A stretch of 64,000 nucleotides of DNA from Veillonella sp. VA137 (lineage in GTDB: Bacteria; Bacillota; Negativicutes; Veillonellales; Veillonellaceae), in contig NZ_RQVK01000003.1 of NCBI RefSeq assembly GCF_003992015.1, positions 80,309 through 144,308 of the forward strand. The letters run 5' to 3'. The notes under the pieces are model-generated. The model ran no database searches. It was not told where the DNA came from and saw nothing but the letters and a program-made list of their open reading frames with translations. A program made the translations under genes and the position numbers. This document shows positions 16,923 to 25,822 of the stretch, piece by piece; position 1 is the first letter of the stretch; each line of letters starts with the position of its first letter.

Positions 16923-18174
16923 TATGCCCTCCCACCAAGGTGTTACGAAACTGCATGGTCCCCTCTTCTTGCAAACTGCTAGCACGAAGTATGGAATTGC
17001 CGCCAAACTTTTCCTTAATCGTTAATACGGTCCGTTCCACTTGGTATGCCTTTTCTTCCCTATCTTGAAACGTAGAAAACAAATCTTCTTCCCAAGGTAC
17101 GGCCTCACGACTCACTAAATCATCAAACCCCACCGACAGCTGCCGTATCTCCTGATGAGGATAAGTAGTTTCTTTATACAACTCCAACACAGCCTGTGAA
17201 AGTACCTCTAAGGAGCACGTATACTTCGATAACCGTCTCGATCCACCGGTACCTTTCACCGTTCTATCTGCATACCGCACCCCTAAGGAAATATATTTTG
17301 TCAGCGCTTCTTCTGCAATCAGTTCCAACAATAAAGATTCCACCATTTCTCGAAGGGGCACAAAACACTCCTCGTAGGAATAATTCCGCAGTAGAATTTG
17401 ACCTCTCGACAGGGAATGTTTAGCCGGACGATAGGCATGAATCTCTTTCATCGTACACGTCTCACGCCCCCAAGCATGGTCAATGAGCAGTTCTGCATTG
17501 ACTCCAAACTCCTTATACCATCGGTCCTCAGGTATAGTCGTAATACCATGTAAATCCACTACACCATACTTATGTAAGCGACTTGCGATTCCTCTTCCGA
17601 TTTGCCAAATATCTGTAATCGGTTGATGATACCATATCTTTTCTTTAAATAATTCCTCATTAAGAATACCAATTCCCTGTGGCGCATGCTTTGCCAACAC
17701 ATCGAGGGCTACCTTAGCTAAAAACAAATTAGTTCCTAATCCAACCGTAGCATGAATATGAGTTTGTTCTAATACCTTATATTTGAAGAGCAATGCTAGT
17801 TCTCGCCATGTTTTCTTATACAATCGGCTATAGGGAGTCACATCAATAAAATACTCATCAATAGAGTATACATGAATATCTTCTGGTGCCACATAGTCCA
17901 ATAAGACGCCATAAATAGAGGCAGATACTTCCATATATCGTCGCATCCTAGGCTTCACTGCTATATACTCAATAGTAGATGGAATCTCAAACAACCGGCA
18001 TCGGTTCTTAACGCCTAATTGCTTTAATGCCGGAGAAATAGCTAGTGTAATCGCCCCTAGCCCACGTGATGCATCGGCCACAACTAATGGAGTTGTAAAG
18101 GGATCTACCCCCAAATCTGCACACTCCACAGAAGCATAAAAACTCTTCAAATCTAAACACATATACACTGCCAT
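16912..18174 (-). CDS. Y-family DNA polymerase, UvrX/UmuC-like
   Basis: 420 aa translesion polymerase. Catalytic acidic residues are seen in CLDLKSFYASVEC (Asp8) and VYSIDEYFIDVT (Asp and Glu near 105). The palm is followed by helix-hairpin-helix segments (ITDIWQIGRGIASRLHKYGV) and a little-finger domain with no clear C-terminal beta-clamp motif. The partner YolD gene overlaps its end. Together with DinB at 36432 it gives the cell two error-prone polymerases. GAAC half-sites occur in the upstream region, but no convincing LexA box was found. Confidence 0.88.
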   Translation of the reverse strand: MAVYMCLDLKSFYASVECADLGVDPFTTPLVVADASRGLGAITLAISPALKQLGVKNRCRLFEIPSTIEYIAVKPRMRRYMEVSASIYGVLLDYVAPEDIHVYSIDEYFIDVTPYSRLYKKTWRELALLFKYKVLEQTHIHATVGLGTNLFLAKVALDVLAKHAPQGIGILNEELFKEKIWYHQPITDIWQIGRGIASRLHKYGVVDLHGITTIPEDRWYKEFGVNAELLIDHAWGRETCTMKEIHAYRPAKHSLSRGQILLRNYSYEECFVPLREMVESLLLELIAEEALTKYISLGVRYADRTVKGTGGSRRLSKYTCSLEVLSQAVLELYKETTYPHQEIRQLSVGFDDLVSREAVPWEEDLFSTFQDREEKAYQVERTVLTIKEKFGGNSILRASSLQEEGTMQFRNTLVGGHNAT

Positions 18175-18367
18175 ACTATCCCTCCTCTATACTAGTATAG
18201 TAGCATATTTGTTCTATGTTTTCAATATATATGTTCGATATATTAATCGTACACCAATATAGTAATTTACTATATTTTAAAAAGATTACTACGCAATACT
18301 CCCTGTATTTGACTTGGTTTACCACTAGGAAATGCATCTCATTATATCCGACCTCAACGTTTTTAAA

Positions 18368-18499
18368 ACAACTTTAACATTCAATGAGCCTAGTATTTAA
18401 CTAGGCTCATTGCTATTACAACCAACTCATTTTGTCCTATAACCCAGTATTGAACTAAGCTCATTGCTATTGCAACCAACTCATTTGGGCTATAGCCCC
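18368..18499. repeat. Tandem intergenic repeat, about 54 bp, two units
   Basis: Unit 1 (about 18392-18445) and unit 2 (about 18447-18499) share AGTATTNAACTANGCTCATTGC and CAACCAACTCATTT, then a CTATANCCC end. Unit 1 is preceded by TCAATGAGCCTAG, which can pair with its CTAGGCTCATTG. A third unit, including the preceding ACAACTTTAA-ATTCAATGAGC segment, lies at 29174-29252, after nrdB. No coding or terminator function is obvious. Confidence 0.75.
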
Positions 18500-18539
18500 A
18501 ATAGCCAATATACATCTATTTTGAAAATTAGATAAAGAA

Positions 18540-18567
18540 AACAGGTTGTCCCGAGGGACAACCTGTT
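18540..18567 (-). terminator. Terminator of the sdhA-sdhB-sdhE operon
   Basis: A perfect 12-bp stem (AACAGGTTGTCC and its complement) closed by a 4-nt CGAG loop, followed on the minus strand by TTTCTTTATC. It lies 31 bp after sdhE. Confidence 0.85.
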
Positions 18568-18598
18568 GTAAGTTTGTGTAATACAATTGTATTTCTGA

Positions 18599-19471
18599 TT
18601 ATAAGAAACGGTTCAAGGAAGCAGTGCTTGCCAAGTGACGATCTGTCATACCCATTTCTGCTGGAGTGCAACCCAATGCAAGGCCAATTAATTGGCTCAT
18701 GTGGATGATAGGCATATCACCATTCATTGGAACAGTTGCTTTTGCTTCTTTTTGGAACATATCCAATTGCATTTGGCAAAGTGGGCATGGTGTTACGACA
18801 CAATCAGCACCTTCTTTTTGCGCATCAGCATTGATAGAACCAGTCATTTGCATTACAGAATCATGTGCAGGATATACTGCATGGAAACCACAGCAATCTA
18901 ACTTACGGGAGAAATCGATTGGAGTAGCACCTAATGCTGTAATCAAATCTGCCAAGCTTGTTGGGATTTGCATATCTTCGAAGCCCATTTCTTCTTCTGG
19001 ACGAAGGATATGGCAACCATAATATTCAGCAACACGAAGACCTGTCAATGGACGAACCACTTTCGCTCTCAAATTATCTAAACCATATTCGCGGATAAGC
19101 ACCCACAAGAAATGTGTCACTTCGCTAGTACCTTTGTAGTTCATACCAGCTTCGCCAAGAATGTTGTTTACTTTTTGACGAGTCACTTCATGATCATCAA
19201 GTTCTTTTTTAGCTTCACGAAGCATTAACGTACAAGTATTACAAACTGTAAGGATATCTAAACCTTCTTTTTCAGCTAACGCGATGTTACGAGCGTTAGT
19301 GGAAAGAGCCAATAATGGATCGATATCTTGAACGTGGGATGCGCCGCAGCAAGTCCATCCATCTAATTCTTGGATTTCGATACCTAATTTTTTCGCTACT
19401 GCAACGGTTGCTAAGTAGTCTTCTTTAGATGCGCCTTCTAATACGCAACCTGGGAAAAATCCGTATTTCAT
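18599..19471 (-). CDS. sdhE: Succinate dehydrogenase/fumarate reductase cysteine-rich subunit (SdhE/HdrB-like)
   Basis: 290 aa with two complete CCG domains: PGCV...WTCCGA...CNTC in the N-terminal half and YGCH...LDCCGF...CPLC in the C-terminal half. This is the HdrB type that holds unusual iron-sulfur clusters. In SdhABE/MfrABE enzymes this subunit takes the place of the cytochrome b anchor and meets the quinone. No membrane span is present, so attachment would be peripheral. It follows sdhB with a one-base stop-start overlap (TAATG). Whether the complex works mainly as fumarate reductase or succinate dehydrogenase is not shown. Confidence 0.88.
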   Translation of the reverse strand: MKYGFFPGCVLEGASKEDYLATVAVAKKLGIEIQELDGWTCCGASHVQDIDPLLALSTNARNIALAEKEGLDILTVCNTCTLMLREAKKELDDHEVTRQKVNNILGEAGMNYKGTSEVTHFLWVLIREYGLDNLRAKVVRPLTGLRVAEYYGCHILRPEEEMGFEDMQIPTSLADLITALGATPIDFSRKLDCCGFHAVYPAHDSVMQMTGSINADAQKEGADCVVTPCPLCQMQLDMFQKEAKATVPMNGDMPIIHMSQLIGLALGCTPAEMGMTDRHLASTASLNRFL

Positions 19472-20427
19472 TATTTTCCAGCCTCCTCTACTGCACGACC
19501 GATTGTACGAACACCTTCAATACCATTCACTGGTTTATGAGGAACTACTAATTCGAATGGATTGATTTTGCCATGTTTCCATAAACGAAGAGCGTATAGA
19601 CCTTGTTTTGCGGAATCCAATAATCCATCTGTTTTCAAGCTCATTGTTACTTCGTTTAGGCGACCAGTTTTTAACAAGTCTTGTTTAAACGCGATAGCAT
19701 GACGAGTACCTTTGTTGGACAAGCCTGCTTGTGTCGCTACACGACGAAGGTCGGAAATATCTTTTTCTGGTTTCAAATGTTTTGGACAACGAGTGATACA
19801 GTTCATGCAATGTACACATTTCCACAAGCCATGATTGAAAGCTGGTGTAGTATGCGCCATTGGGGACACATCACGGGAATCCATTACAAAACGATTCGCT
19901 TTTGTATATACATATGGATCCAAGAAGTCTTCACGATTAGCAGACAATTTATTACATTCGGAAGCACAGCATCCGCAAAGGATACATTCTGTGTTCATAA
20001 CGAATTTTTTAAAGTCTGCAGCAGATTGGCGTGTACCAGTTTTAGTAGTGAATTCTGGTTTTACGAAAATCCAAGGAGCTACTTCTTTCAAGCGGCTAAC
20101 TTTTGCTTCCCAGTCAACTACTAAGTCACGGATTACATCAAAGTTACCGATTGGAGCTACTGTGATTTCATCAGAACCGAAACGTTCTGTAATTTCATCA
20201 ATTTTAGCTTCACAACCAAGCATTGCTTGGCCGTTAACTTTCACGGAGCAAGCGCCACATACTGCAGAACGGCAAGCTGCTACGAAAGTTAATGTTGGAT
20301 CTAATGTATCTTTAATTTTTTGTAAGCCCCAAAGGATAGTACGGTCTGCTTCATAATCGAAAGTATAAGACTGTACATACGCGCGGCCTTCGTTAAAGCG
20401 GTGGATATGATAAGTAATTTGTCTCAT
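19471..20427 (-). CDS. sdhB: Succinate dehydrogenase/fumarate reductase iron-sulfur subunit
   Basis: 318 aa. A plant-type ferredoxin fold carries the 2Fe-2S site CRSAVCGACSVKVNG with a further Cys (LGC) after it. The C-terminal half has CILCGCCASECN and CVHCMNCITRCP for the 4Fe-4S and 3Fe-4S (or second 4Fe-4S) clusters. It passes electrons between the flavoprotein and the cysteine-rich subunit. It is longer than E. coli FrdB (244 aa) because of a C-terminal extension of about 70 residues. It starts one base after the end of sdhA. Confidence 0.92.
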   Translation of the reverse strand: MRQITYHIHRFNEGRAYVQSYTFDYEADRTILWGLQKIKDTLDPTLTFVAACRSAVCGACSVKVNGQAMLGCEAKIDEITERFGSDEITVAPIGNFDVIRDLVVDWEAKVSRLKEVAPWIFVKPEFTTKTGTRQSAADFKKFVMNTECILCGCCASECNKLSANREDFLDPYVYTKANRFVMDSRDVSPMAHTTPAFNHGLWKCVHCMNCITRCPKHLKPEKDISDLRRVATQAGLSNKGTRHAIAFKQDLLKTGRLNEVTMSLKTDGLLDSAKQGLYALRLWKHGKINPFELVVPHKPVNGIEGVRTIGRAVEEAGK

Positions 20428-20428
20428 C

Positions 20429-22147
20429 TTAGTACTTCCTTTCTTGTGGTTCGTATTTAGTGAACACTACATCGCGTTCGGACATTACGTATTCGCCATT
20501 TTCGCCAAGTTTCCAAATAGCGTGTTTTAAGTATTGGGAATCATCACGTTTAGGGAATTCTTCACGAACGTGAGCGCCACGAGATTCTTTACGATGTAAA
20601 GCGCCCAAAGCGATAGCTTTCGCAACTGTCAACATAGATTTGATTTCTACGTAGTTTACGAACGCCATATTGTAAGTACGGTTAGAGTCACCTACATAGC
20701 AAGTTTCATATTCTTCTGTCAAACGATCGATCACTTCAAGAGCTTCTGTGATACCTGCTTCGTTACGGAAGATACCTACTTTATTCCACATAGCCACAGC
20801 TAATTCATCACGAATTTCAGCTACTGGACGACCAGAAGTACGGGATGTAACTTCAACGAATTTAGCTTCCCATTCTTCAGCTTTTGCTTGTAATTCAGCA
20901 TCGCAATCTGCAAATCCACTAGCTTGCGCATAATCAGCAGCACCTGCACCAGATACTTTACCGAATACAACACCGTCAGCTAAAGAGTTGCCACCTAAAC
21001 GGTTAGCACCATGGATAGAGATACAAGATGCTTCACCAGATGCAAAGATACCAGGAATCTCTGTAGCACAAGTTTTGTAGTCTACTACGTCGATACCGCC
21101 CATGATGTAATGGCAAGTAGGACGAATTGGCACTGGATCAGTTAAAGGATCGCAATGTTCAAAGCAAAGAGCCAAGTCACGGATACCATGAAGTTTTTCG
21201 ATAATAACTTCAGGTCCTAAGTGACGAAGGTCAGCTACTACGTATGCATCAAGGCCAGAACCATTGAAACCACGACCAGCTGCGATTTCATCTTCGATTG
21301 CTTTTGCTACAACGTCACGAGACGCTAATTCCATTTTGTTAGGAGCGTATTTTTTCATGAAACGTTCGCCCTCAACGTTTAACAAGTATCCGCCTTCACC
21401 ACGAACAGCTTCGGACATCAAGATACCAGTTTTACCAAGTCCAGTTGGATGGAATTGGATCATTTCCATATCTTTCAAGCCTACACCAGCACGGAAAGCT
21501 ACTGCCATACCGTCACCAGTGGAAAGGAATGGGTTAGTTGTACGAGTCCAGAATACACGGCCAGCACCACCAGTAGATAATACGATGGATTTAGCTTTGA
21601 TAATTTCTACTTTACCTTTTTTCATATTCCAGATAATAGCACCACCAGCTTTACCATCTTTTACAACGATATCTAATAGGTACCATTCTTGTAAGAAATG
21701 TACGCCTTCTTTAAGACATTGTTCATATGTTGTATGAAGAATTACGTGACCAGTTTTATCCGCACTGTAGCATGTACGTGGATAAGATTGTCCACCAAAG
21801 TTACGTTGTGCGATTTTGCCTTCGTCTGTACGAGAGAAAGGAGTTCCCATGAAATCCATTTCTAATACCCCTTCTGGGCAACGTTGACAGAAGAATTCGA
21901 TAGCATCTTGGTCGCCAAGATAGTCAGAACCTTTTACTGTATCGAATGTATGAACTTCTGTGGAGTCTTCTTTTGCTACGTTATTCAACGCCGCATTAAC
22001 ACCACCTTGTGCCATTGCTGTGGCAGAACGTGTTGGGAAAATTTTTGTGATCAATGCTACACGCAAACCATCGCGTCGTGCAGCTTCTAAAGCAGCTCGT
22101 TGGCCTGCTCCACCACTACCTACTACGAGAACATCATATTGTTCCAT
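20429..22147 (-). CDS. sdhA: Succinate dehydrogenase/fumarate reductase flavoprotein
   Basis: 572 aa catalytic subunit interconverting fumarate and succinate. The FAD-binding start is GSGGAGQRAALEAARR; the substrate and catalytic region includes QFHPTGLGKTGILMSEAVRGEGG and HYIMGGI, and the C-terminal FAD contact is HGANRLGGNSLADG. The segment that normally holds the covalent FAD histidine (RSHTVAAEGG in E. coli FrdA) reads RSATAMAQGG: His is replaced by Ala, so FAD should be non-covalent here. GGAGG precedes the ATG. It is the first gene of the three-gene operon; no Tat signal is present, so the active site faces the cytoplasm. Confidence 0.95.
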   Translation of the reverse strand: MEQYDVLVVGSGGAGQRAALEAARRDGLRVALITKIFPTRSATAMAQGGVNAALNNVAKEDSTEVHTFDTVKGSDYLGDQDAIEFFCQRCPEGVLEMDFMGTPFSRTDEGKIAQRNFGGQSYPRTCYSADKTGHVILHTTYEQCLKEGVHFLQEWYLLDIVVKDGKAGGAIIWNMKKGKVEIIKAKSIVLSTGGAGRVFWTRTTNPFLSTGDGMAVAFRAGVGLKDMEMIQFHPTGLGKTGILMSEAVRGEGGYLLNVEGERFMKKYAPNKMELASRDVVAKAIEDEIAAGRGFNGSGLDAYVVADLRHLGPEVIIEKLHGIRDLALCFEHCDPLTDPVPIRPTCHYIMGGIDVVDYKTCATEIPGIFASGEASCISIHGANRLGGNSLADGVVFGKVSGAGAADYAQASGFADCDAELQAKAEEWEAKFVEVTSRTSGRPVAEIRDELAVAMWNKVGIFRNEAGITEALEVIDRLTEEYETCYVGDSNRTYNMAFVNYVEIKSMLTVAKAIALGALHRKESRGAHVREEFPKRDDSQYLKHAIWKLGENGEYVMSERDVVFTKYEPQERKY

Positions 22148-22266
22148 ACGTACCTCCTCAAAAACACTTGTCTTATTTTGAACTATACCTCTTACATACT
22201 GTTCTTAAAATAAGGAACTATGTTTAACTGCATACATGACTGATATATGCATCAATCTATAGCCTT

Positions 22267-22305
22267 ATTATATACGCTATTTCAAAGTGTTACAATTGTC
22301 ACACT
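22267..22305 (-). promoter_or_regulatory. sdh operon promoter with Crp/Fnr-like palindrome
   Basis: On the minus strand TTGTAA (22290-22295), 17 bp, TATAAT (22267-22272). The -35 lies inside a 20-bp imperfect palindrome (22286-22305) that reads TGTGA-N6-TAACA, close to the Crp/Fnr pattern TGTGA-N6-TCACA. Overlap with the -35 would suit a repressor. The regulator is not known. Confidence 0.5.
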
Positions 22306-22822
22306 ACCTCCTTAAAAACCCCTCTTTTACAAGGGATTAAGCGGTTTTGATAACGTTTTTCATAGGTTCTATATAGATATATAACAATAATAATATTTCA
22401 AGCTAACTCCCACTCAATTTATACTTATACAGTGTACTTTTATCTTTTCCCTCAACTATCTTGTTATTACACAATTTTTTAGGTTATATAAATTTTTGTC
22501 ATTATTAAATATTATTTCACAAGTATATTAATTAAATACTTTTAAATTATTTACTTTTCTCTATATGATATTTTTTCTCATCAATTATTTTCACATCCTA
22601 TTATACTTATTTAGCATTAATAGTATGACTTTATTTTATAATACAACATATTGATTTTTATCACATCTTGACTACAAGTCATATCTATTTTTTTCCATTT
22701 TCTTTTTCTGAAAGTACCCATTACAAATTATCTTATACAAAAGCGGCAAAATTTTTCATCCTCTTTATTTTGTAAAGTATCTTTTCCTCATTATGGTATG
22801 CATTTTTGACATGCTGAGGGCG
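22306..22822. other. A+T-rich stretch between divergent sdhA and nrdA
   Basis: About 520 bp, strongly A+T-rich, with no ORF that looks real on either strand. One weak inverted repeat (AAAAACCCCT...AGGG...GTTTT) lies at about 22315-22347. Nothing else could be supported. Confidence 0.5.
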
Positions 22823-22851
22823 TTGTGAAAAAATGACTGATATAGTATAAT
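22823..22851 (+). promoter_or_regulatory. nrdA promoter
   Basis: TTGTGA (22823-22828), 17 bp, TATAAT (22846-22851). It predicts an unusually long 5' leader of about 225 nt before nrdA. Confidence 0.65.
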
Positions 22852-22929
22852 TTTAGAAGATGTTGTGCCAAAGCACTTTATCTCTATACAACATATTGAT
22901 ATTGAGTCCGTGTGAAAACATATCTATGC

Positions 22930-23025
22930 ACTCTCATTTGCGATTTGTAAATGGGAGTCCTTTTATGGTCAAGGCCTAATACATATGTTAAACGGATATG
23001 CTTTCACATATATTCAATATATGTG
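22930..23025 (+). promoter_or_regulatory. nrdA leader elements: hairpin and 21-bp palindrome
   Basis: At 22930-22958 ACTCTCATTT pairs with AAATGGGAGT (one G-U) around a 9-nt loop and is followed by CCTTTTA, which looks like a weak attenuator. At 23005-23025 CACATATAT and ATATATGTG form a perfect palindrome about TCA, a possible operator. NrdR boxes are roughly similar palindromes of 16 bp, but the match is not close enough to name the regulator. Confidence 0.4.
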
Positions 23026-23081
23026 GATAATCTTAACAATGGATACAAGTATCCTACACTTTTAGAAAAGGGAGAACTTTC

Positions 23082-25364
23082 ATGAGCATTATGATCAAGA
23101 AACGTGATGGCCATTATGAGCCATTGTCGGTAGAAAAAACGAAGAAAATGGTTGCCTTTGCTTGTTTAGGCTTAGACTCTTGTGACCCTATCGAGCTTGA
23201 AATGGACTGTAAATTGCAGTTCGTGGACGGCATGACTACGAAACAAATTCAACAAACTCTTGTTCAAACTGCCATCGAGAAAGTCATCCAAAAGGTAGAC
23301 GATGGTTTTGGCAACATGGTAAACCGCATGAACCAAGATTGGCAATTCGTGGCTGCTCGTCTATACTTATTCGATTTATACAAAGAAGCTGCTATTAACC
23401 GCAAGTATAAAGCTTTTGGGTATGGCAACTTCACTAATTTAGTAAAAACCTTAGTTGCTGCTGGTCGCTATGCAGACTTTTTCTTAACACAATATACAGA
23501 AGCTGAATTAGAAGAACTTGGCGACTATATCAAGCCGAAACGAGACTACTTGTTTAACTATGAAGGTATTAAACTATTAGCAGACCGTTATTTAGTAAAA
23601 GGCTTCAACAAAGAAATTTACGAACTTCCACAAGAGCGTTTCATGGCTATCGCTATGCATTTAGCTGTCATCGAAGGGGACAAAAAAGTTTACTACGCTA
23701 AAAAGTTCTATGATTTGATGAGCGAGTTAAAGATGACTACTGCTACTCCAACATTGGCGAATGCTGGTACACCATTCCATCAACTAAGCTCTTGCTTTAT
23801 TTCTGGTGTAGAAGATAATCTATGGTCCATTTACGATGTGAACGCAAAGTTCTCTCGTGTATCTAAGCATGGTGGCGCTCTTGGTATTTATCTTGGTAAA
23901 GTACGTGCCTTGAACTCCGACATCCGTGGCTATAAAAATTCTTCTGGCGGTGTCATCCCTTGGATTCGTTTATACAACGATACTGCCGTTGCCGTAGACC
24001 AGTTAGGAAAGCGTAAAGGTGGTGCTACGGTAACACTTGACGTGTGGCACAAAGATTTCTACGAATTTGTTGAACTTCGTACGAATAATGGTGATGACCG
24101 TCGTAAAGCGCACGACATCTTCCCTGCTCTATCTGTACCAGATATTTTCATGGAACGTGTTATCAACCGTGAGCACTTCACTTTATTCGACCCACATGAA
24201 GTATCTCGTGTGATGGGCTTTCAATTAGAAGACTATTACGATGACGATACGAATAAAGCTTTCACAGAAAAATATTTAGCTTGTGAAGCTAGTCCAGATC
24301 TACACGGCATCGAAGTCAGCGCTTTGGACATGATGAAAAAAATCATGCGTTCCGCTGTAGAAACAGGCACACCGTTCATCTTCTTCCGAGATACGACGAA
24401 CCGTGCGAACCCTAATAAGCATGCAGGTATGATTTATGCGTCCAACCTGTGTCATGAAATTGCACAAAACGTTGGTTTCACTGATTTAGATGAAGAAATT
24501 ATCCAAGACGATGGTTCCATCGTGACTCGTACGAAAGCGGGAGACATGGTAACGTGTAATTTGAACTCCATTAACTTGGGTAAAACATCTGACGAAGAAT
24601 TAGAGGAAAACATCGCTTTACAAGTGCGCATGTTGGATAATGTCATCACGATCAACCAATTCCCTGTGCCTGAAACTCGTGTAACTAGCGAAAAATATCG
24701 CGCTATCGGCCTTGGTACGAGCGGTTACCACCACTATTTGGTGAAACATAAAGTACAATGGGAAAGCGATGAGCATTTGGCTGTAGCTGATACATTGTTT
24801 GAAAATATTGCCTACGCTGCCATCAAGGCATCCATGGAATTAGCGAAAGAAAAAGGTGCTTACCCTGCTTTCAAAGGTTCTCAATGGGAAACGGGGGAAT
24901 ATTTTGAACGCCGTGGTTACACCTCTGAAAGGTGGCAACAACTGCGAGCAGATGTGGCAAAATACGGTATCCGTAACGGTTACTTAATGGCTATCGCTCC
25001 AACAGGTAGTACATCCAACATCGCTAACACCACAGCTGGTATCGATCCTATCTTCAAAAAATTCTTCATTGAAGAAAAAAAAGGTAGTTTCACTCCAAAA
25101 ACAGCACCTGATTTGAGCAATGAAACCATGTGGTTCTACAAAGAAGCCCACACGATTGATCAACAATGGTCTATCAAGGCTTGCGGTATCCGCCAACGCC
25201 ATATCGACCAAGCACAATCTTTCAATTTGTACATTACGCCACAAATGAAAGCGAAAGAAATTCTTGATTTATATGTGGAAGCGTATAAACAAGGCATTAA
25301 AACAATTTACTATATCCGTAACCAATCCTTAGAAATGGATGAATGCACTAGCTGTTCCTCCTAA
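23082..25364 (+). CDS. nrdA: Ribonucleoside-diphosphate reductase class Ia, alpha subunit
   Basis: 760 aa; reduces ribonucleoside diphosphates to deoxy forms with the radical made by NrdB. An N-terminal ATP-cone (about 4-95, IKKRDGHYEPLSVEKTKKMV) gives allosteric control by ATP/dATP. Active-site residues are present: SSCFISG and TCNLNSINLG (the redox Cys pair), NLCHE (radical Cys and Glu), IYYIRNQ (radical-transfer tyrosines), and the C-terminal CTSC shuttle. AGGGAG precedes the ATG after a long leader. It is followed by its own terminator; nrdB lies 2.7 kb downstream beyond an accessory islet. Confidence 0.96.
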   Translation: MSIMIKKRDGHYEPLSVEKTKKMVAFACLGLDSCDPIELEMDCKLQFVDGMTTKQIQQTLVQTAIEKVIQKVDDGFGNMVNRMNQDWQFVAARLYLFDLYKEAAINRKYKAFGYGNFTNLVKTLVAAGRYADFFLTQYTEAELEELGDYIKPKRDYLFNYEGIKLLADRYLVKGFNKEIYELPQERFMAIAMHLAVIEGDKKVYYAKKFYDLMSELKMTTATPTLANAGTPFHQLSSCFISGVEDNLWSIYDVNAKFSRVSKHGGALGIYLGKVRALNSDIRGYKNSSGGVIPWIRLYNDTAVAVDQLGKRKGGATVTLDVWHKDFYEFVELRTNNGDDRRKAHDIFPALSVPDIFMERVINREHFTLFDPHEVSRVMGFQLEDYYDDDTNKAFTEKYLACEASPDLHGIEVSALDMMKKIMRSAVETGTPFIFFRDTTNRANPNKHAGMIYASNLCHEIAQNVGFTDLDEEIIQDDGSIVTRTKAGDMVTCNLNSINLGKTSDEELEENIALQVRMLDNVITINQFPVPETRVTSEKYRAIGLGTSGYHHYLVKHKVQWESDEHLAVADTLFENIAYAAIKASMELAKEKGAYPAFKGSQWETGEYFERRGYTSERWQQLRADVAKYGIRNGYLMAIAPTGSTSNIANTTAGIDPIFKKFFIEEKKGSFTPKTAPDLSNETMWFYKEAHTIDQQWSIKACGIRQRHIDQAQSFNLYITPQMKAKEILDLYVEAYKQGIKTIYYIRNQSLEMDECTSCSS

Positions 25365-25393
25365 TCCTTGGTGGATCTAATCCTGATGAATAG

Positions 25394-25463
25394 AAGAGCA
25401 CGGCATACCCTCTCACAAATGGCATTTCATGATGTTTGTTCGGGGCACGCCGTGCTCTTTTTG
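25394..25463 (+). terminator. nrdA terminator
   Basis: AAGAGCACGGC (25394-25404) pairs perfectly with GCCGTGCTCTT (25449-25459) around a 44-nt loop that can fold further, followed by a T-run. Confidence 0.85.
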
Positions 25464-25544
25464 TATGTCTGTAGTATTGATCTTGTTAGTTTCTTTGATA
25501 ATTCTATTATTAACTATTTCTAAACGTGTCGGATTGCACACGGT

Positions 25545-25660
25545 TAAAGTTTCTATCATTAAACTATTCTCAGCAAGTTTTCAGCCTCAAGAACGCAACT
25601 AGATTTGATACAGTGGGTAAATAAACTTAAAATCGATGAAAAATTAGTCATCATTTATAG
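25545..25660 (+). pseudogene. Fossil fragment of an AAA_14/DUF4143 ATPase gene
   Basis: The stretch CTATTCTCAGCAAG, then AGATTTGATACAGTGGGTAAA and CTTAAAATCGATGAAAAA, runs parallel to 27000-27090 in the intact ATPase gene (coding DYCQQAF and RFDTVGKKNLKIDEKYY). It has several substitutions and stops. Only about 100 bp is recognisable and nothing else of that gene was found nearby. It shows that a second related ATPase once lay in this islet. Confidence 0.7.
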
Positions 25661-25689
25661 GTATGTTTGTATTCTCTAAATAACTATGG

Positions 25690-25822
25690 TATACTTGACT
25701 TAGAAACAAGAAGAGTCTTCAACGTGTCGTGGCGTTAGGCTCATCTCAAAGAAAAGCTGAAATGAAATGGCCTAACGTGTTGAGGTGGTGAGATACCTCT
25801 TTACGTTAGGCTTTTCATTGTC
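25690..25822 (+). ncRNA. Putative antisense RNA of the holin-like toxin locus
   Basis: TTGTAT (25667-25672), 17 bp, TATACT (25690-25695) would start a plus-strand RNA near 25702. It begins at the left arm of a long inverted repeat and should end at the hairpin at 25761-25819, overlapping the 3' part of the toxin mRNA. Arrangement only; no expression evidence. Confidence 0.5.
25761..25819. terminator. Internal hairpin/terminator of the holin-like toxin locus
   Basis: AATGAAA plus GCCTAACG (25761-25777) pairs with CGTTAGGC plus TTTCATT (25804-25819); AGGT/ACCT inside the loop adds a second stem. The T-tracts on either side are modest, so it may work as an RNA structure as much as a terminator. 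The 8-base block GTTAGGC(C) is a third copy of a sequence also in the outer arms. Confidence 0.55.

Larger units (their letters stand above)
18175..18598. other. Intergenic region between the UvrX-like gene and the sdh operon
   Basis: 424 bp without a gene. It contains a 14-bp perfect palindrome CTATACTAGTATAG (18187-18200) just upstream of the polymerase gene, a tandem repeat (18368-18499, listed separately) and the sdh terminator (18540-18567). Confidence 0.5.

Noticed and set aside
18175..18260. LexA box upstream of the UvrX-like gene
   Set aside because: GAAC half-sites occur but no pair has the expected spacing and symmetry.
22823..23081. Cobalamin or other riboswitch in the nrdA leader
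   Set aside because: No conserved riboswitch core was found, and the downstream enzyme is the B12-independent class.
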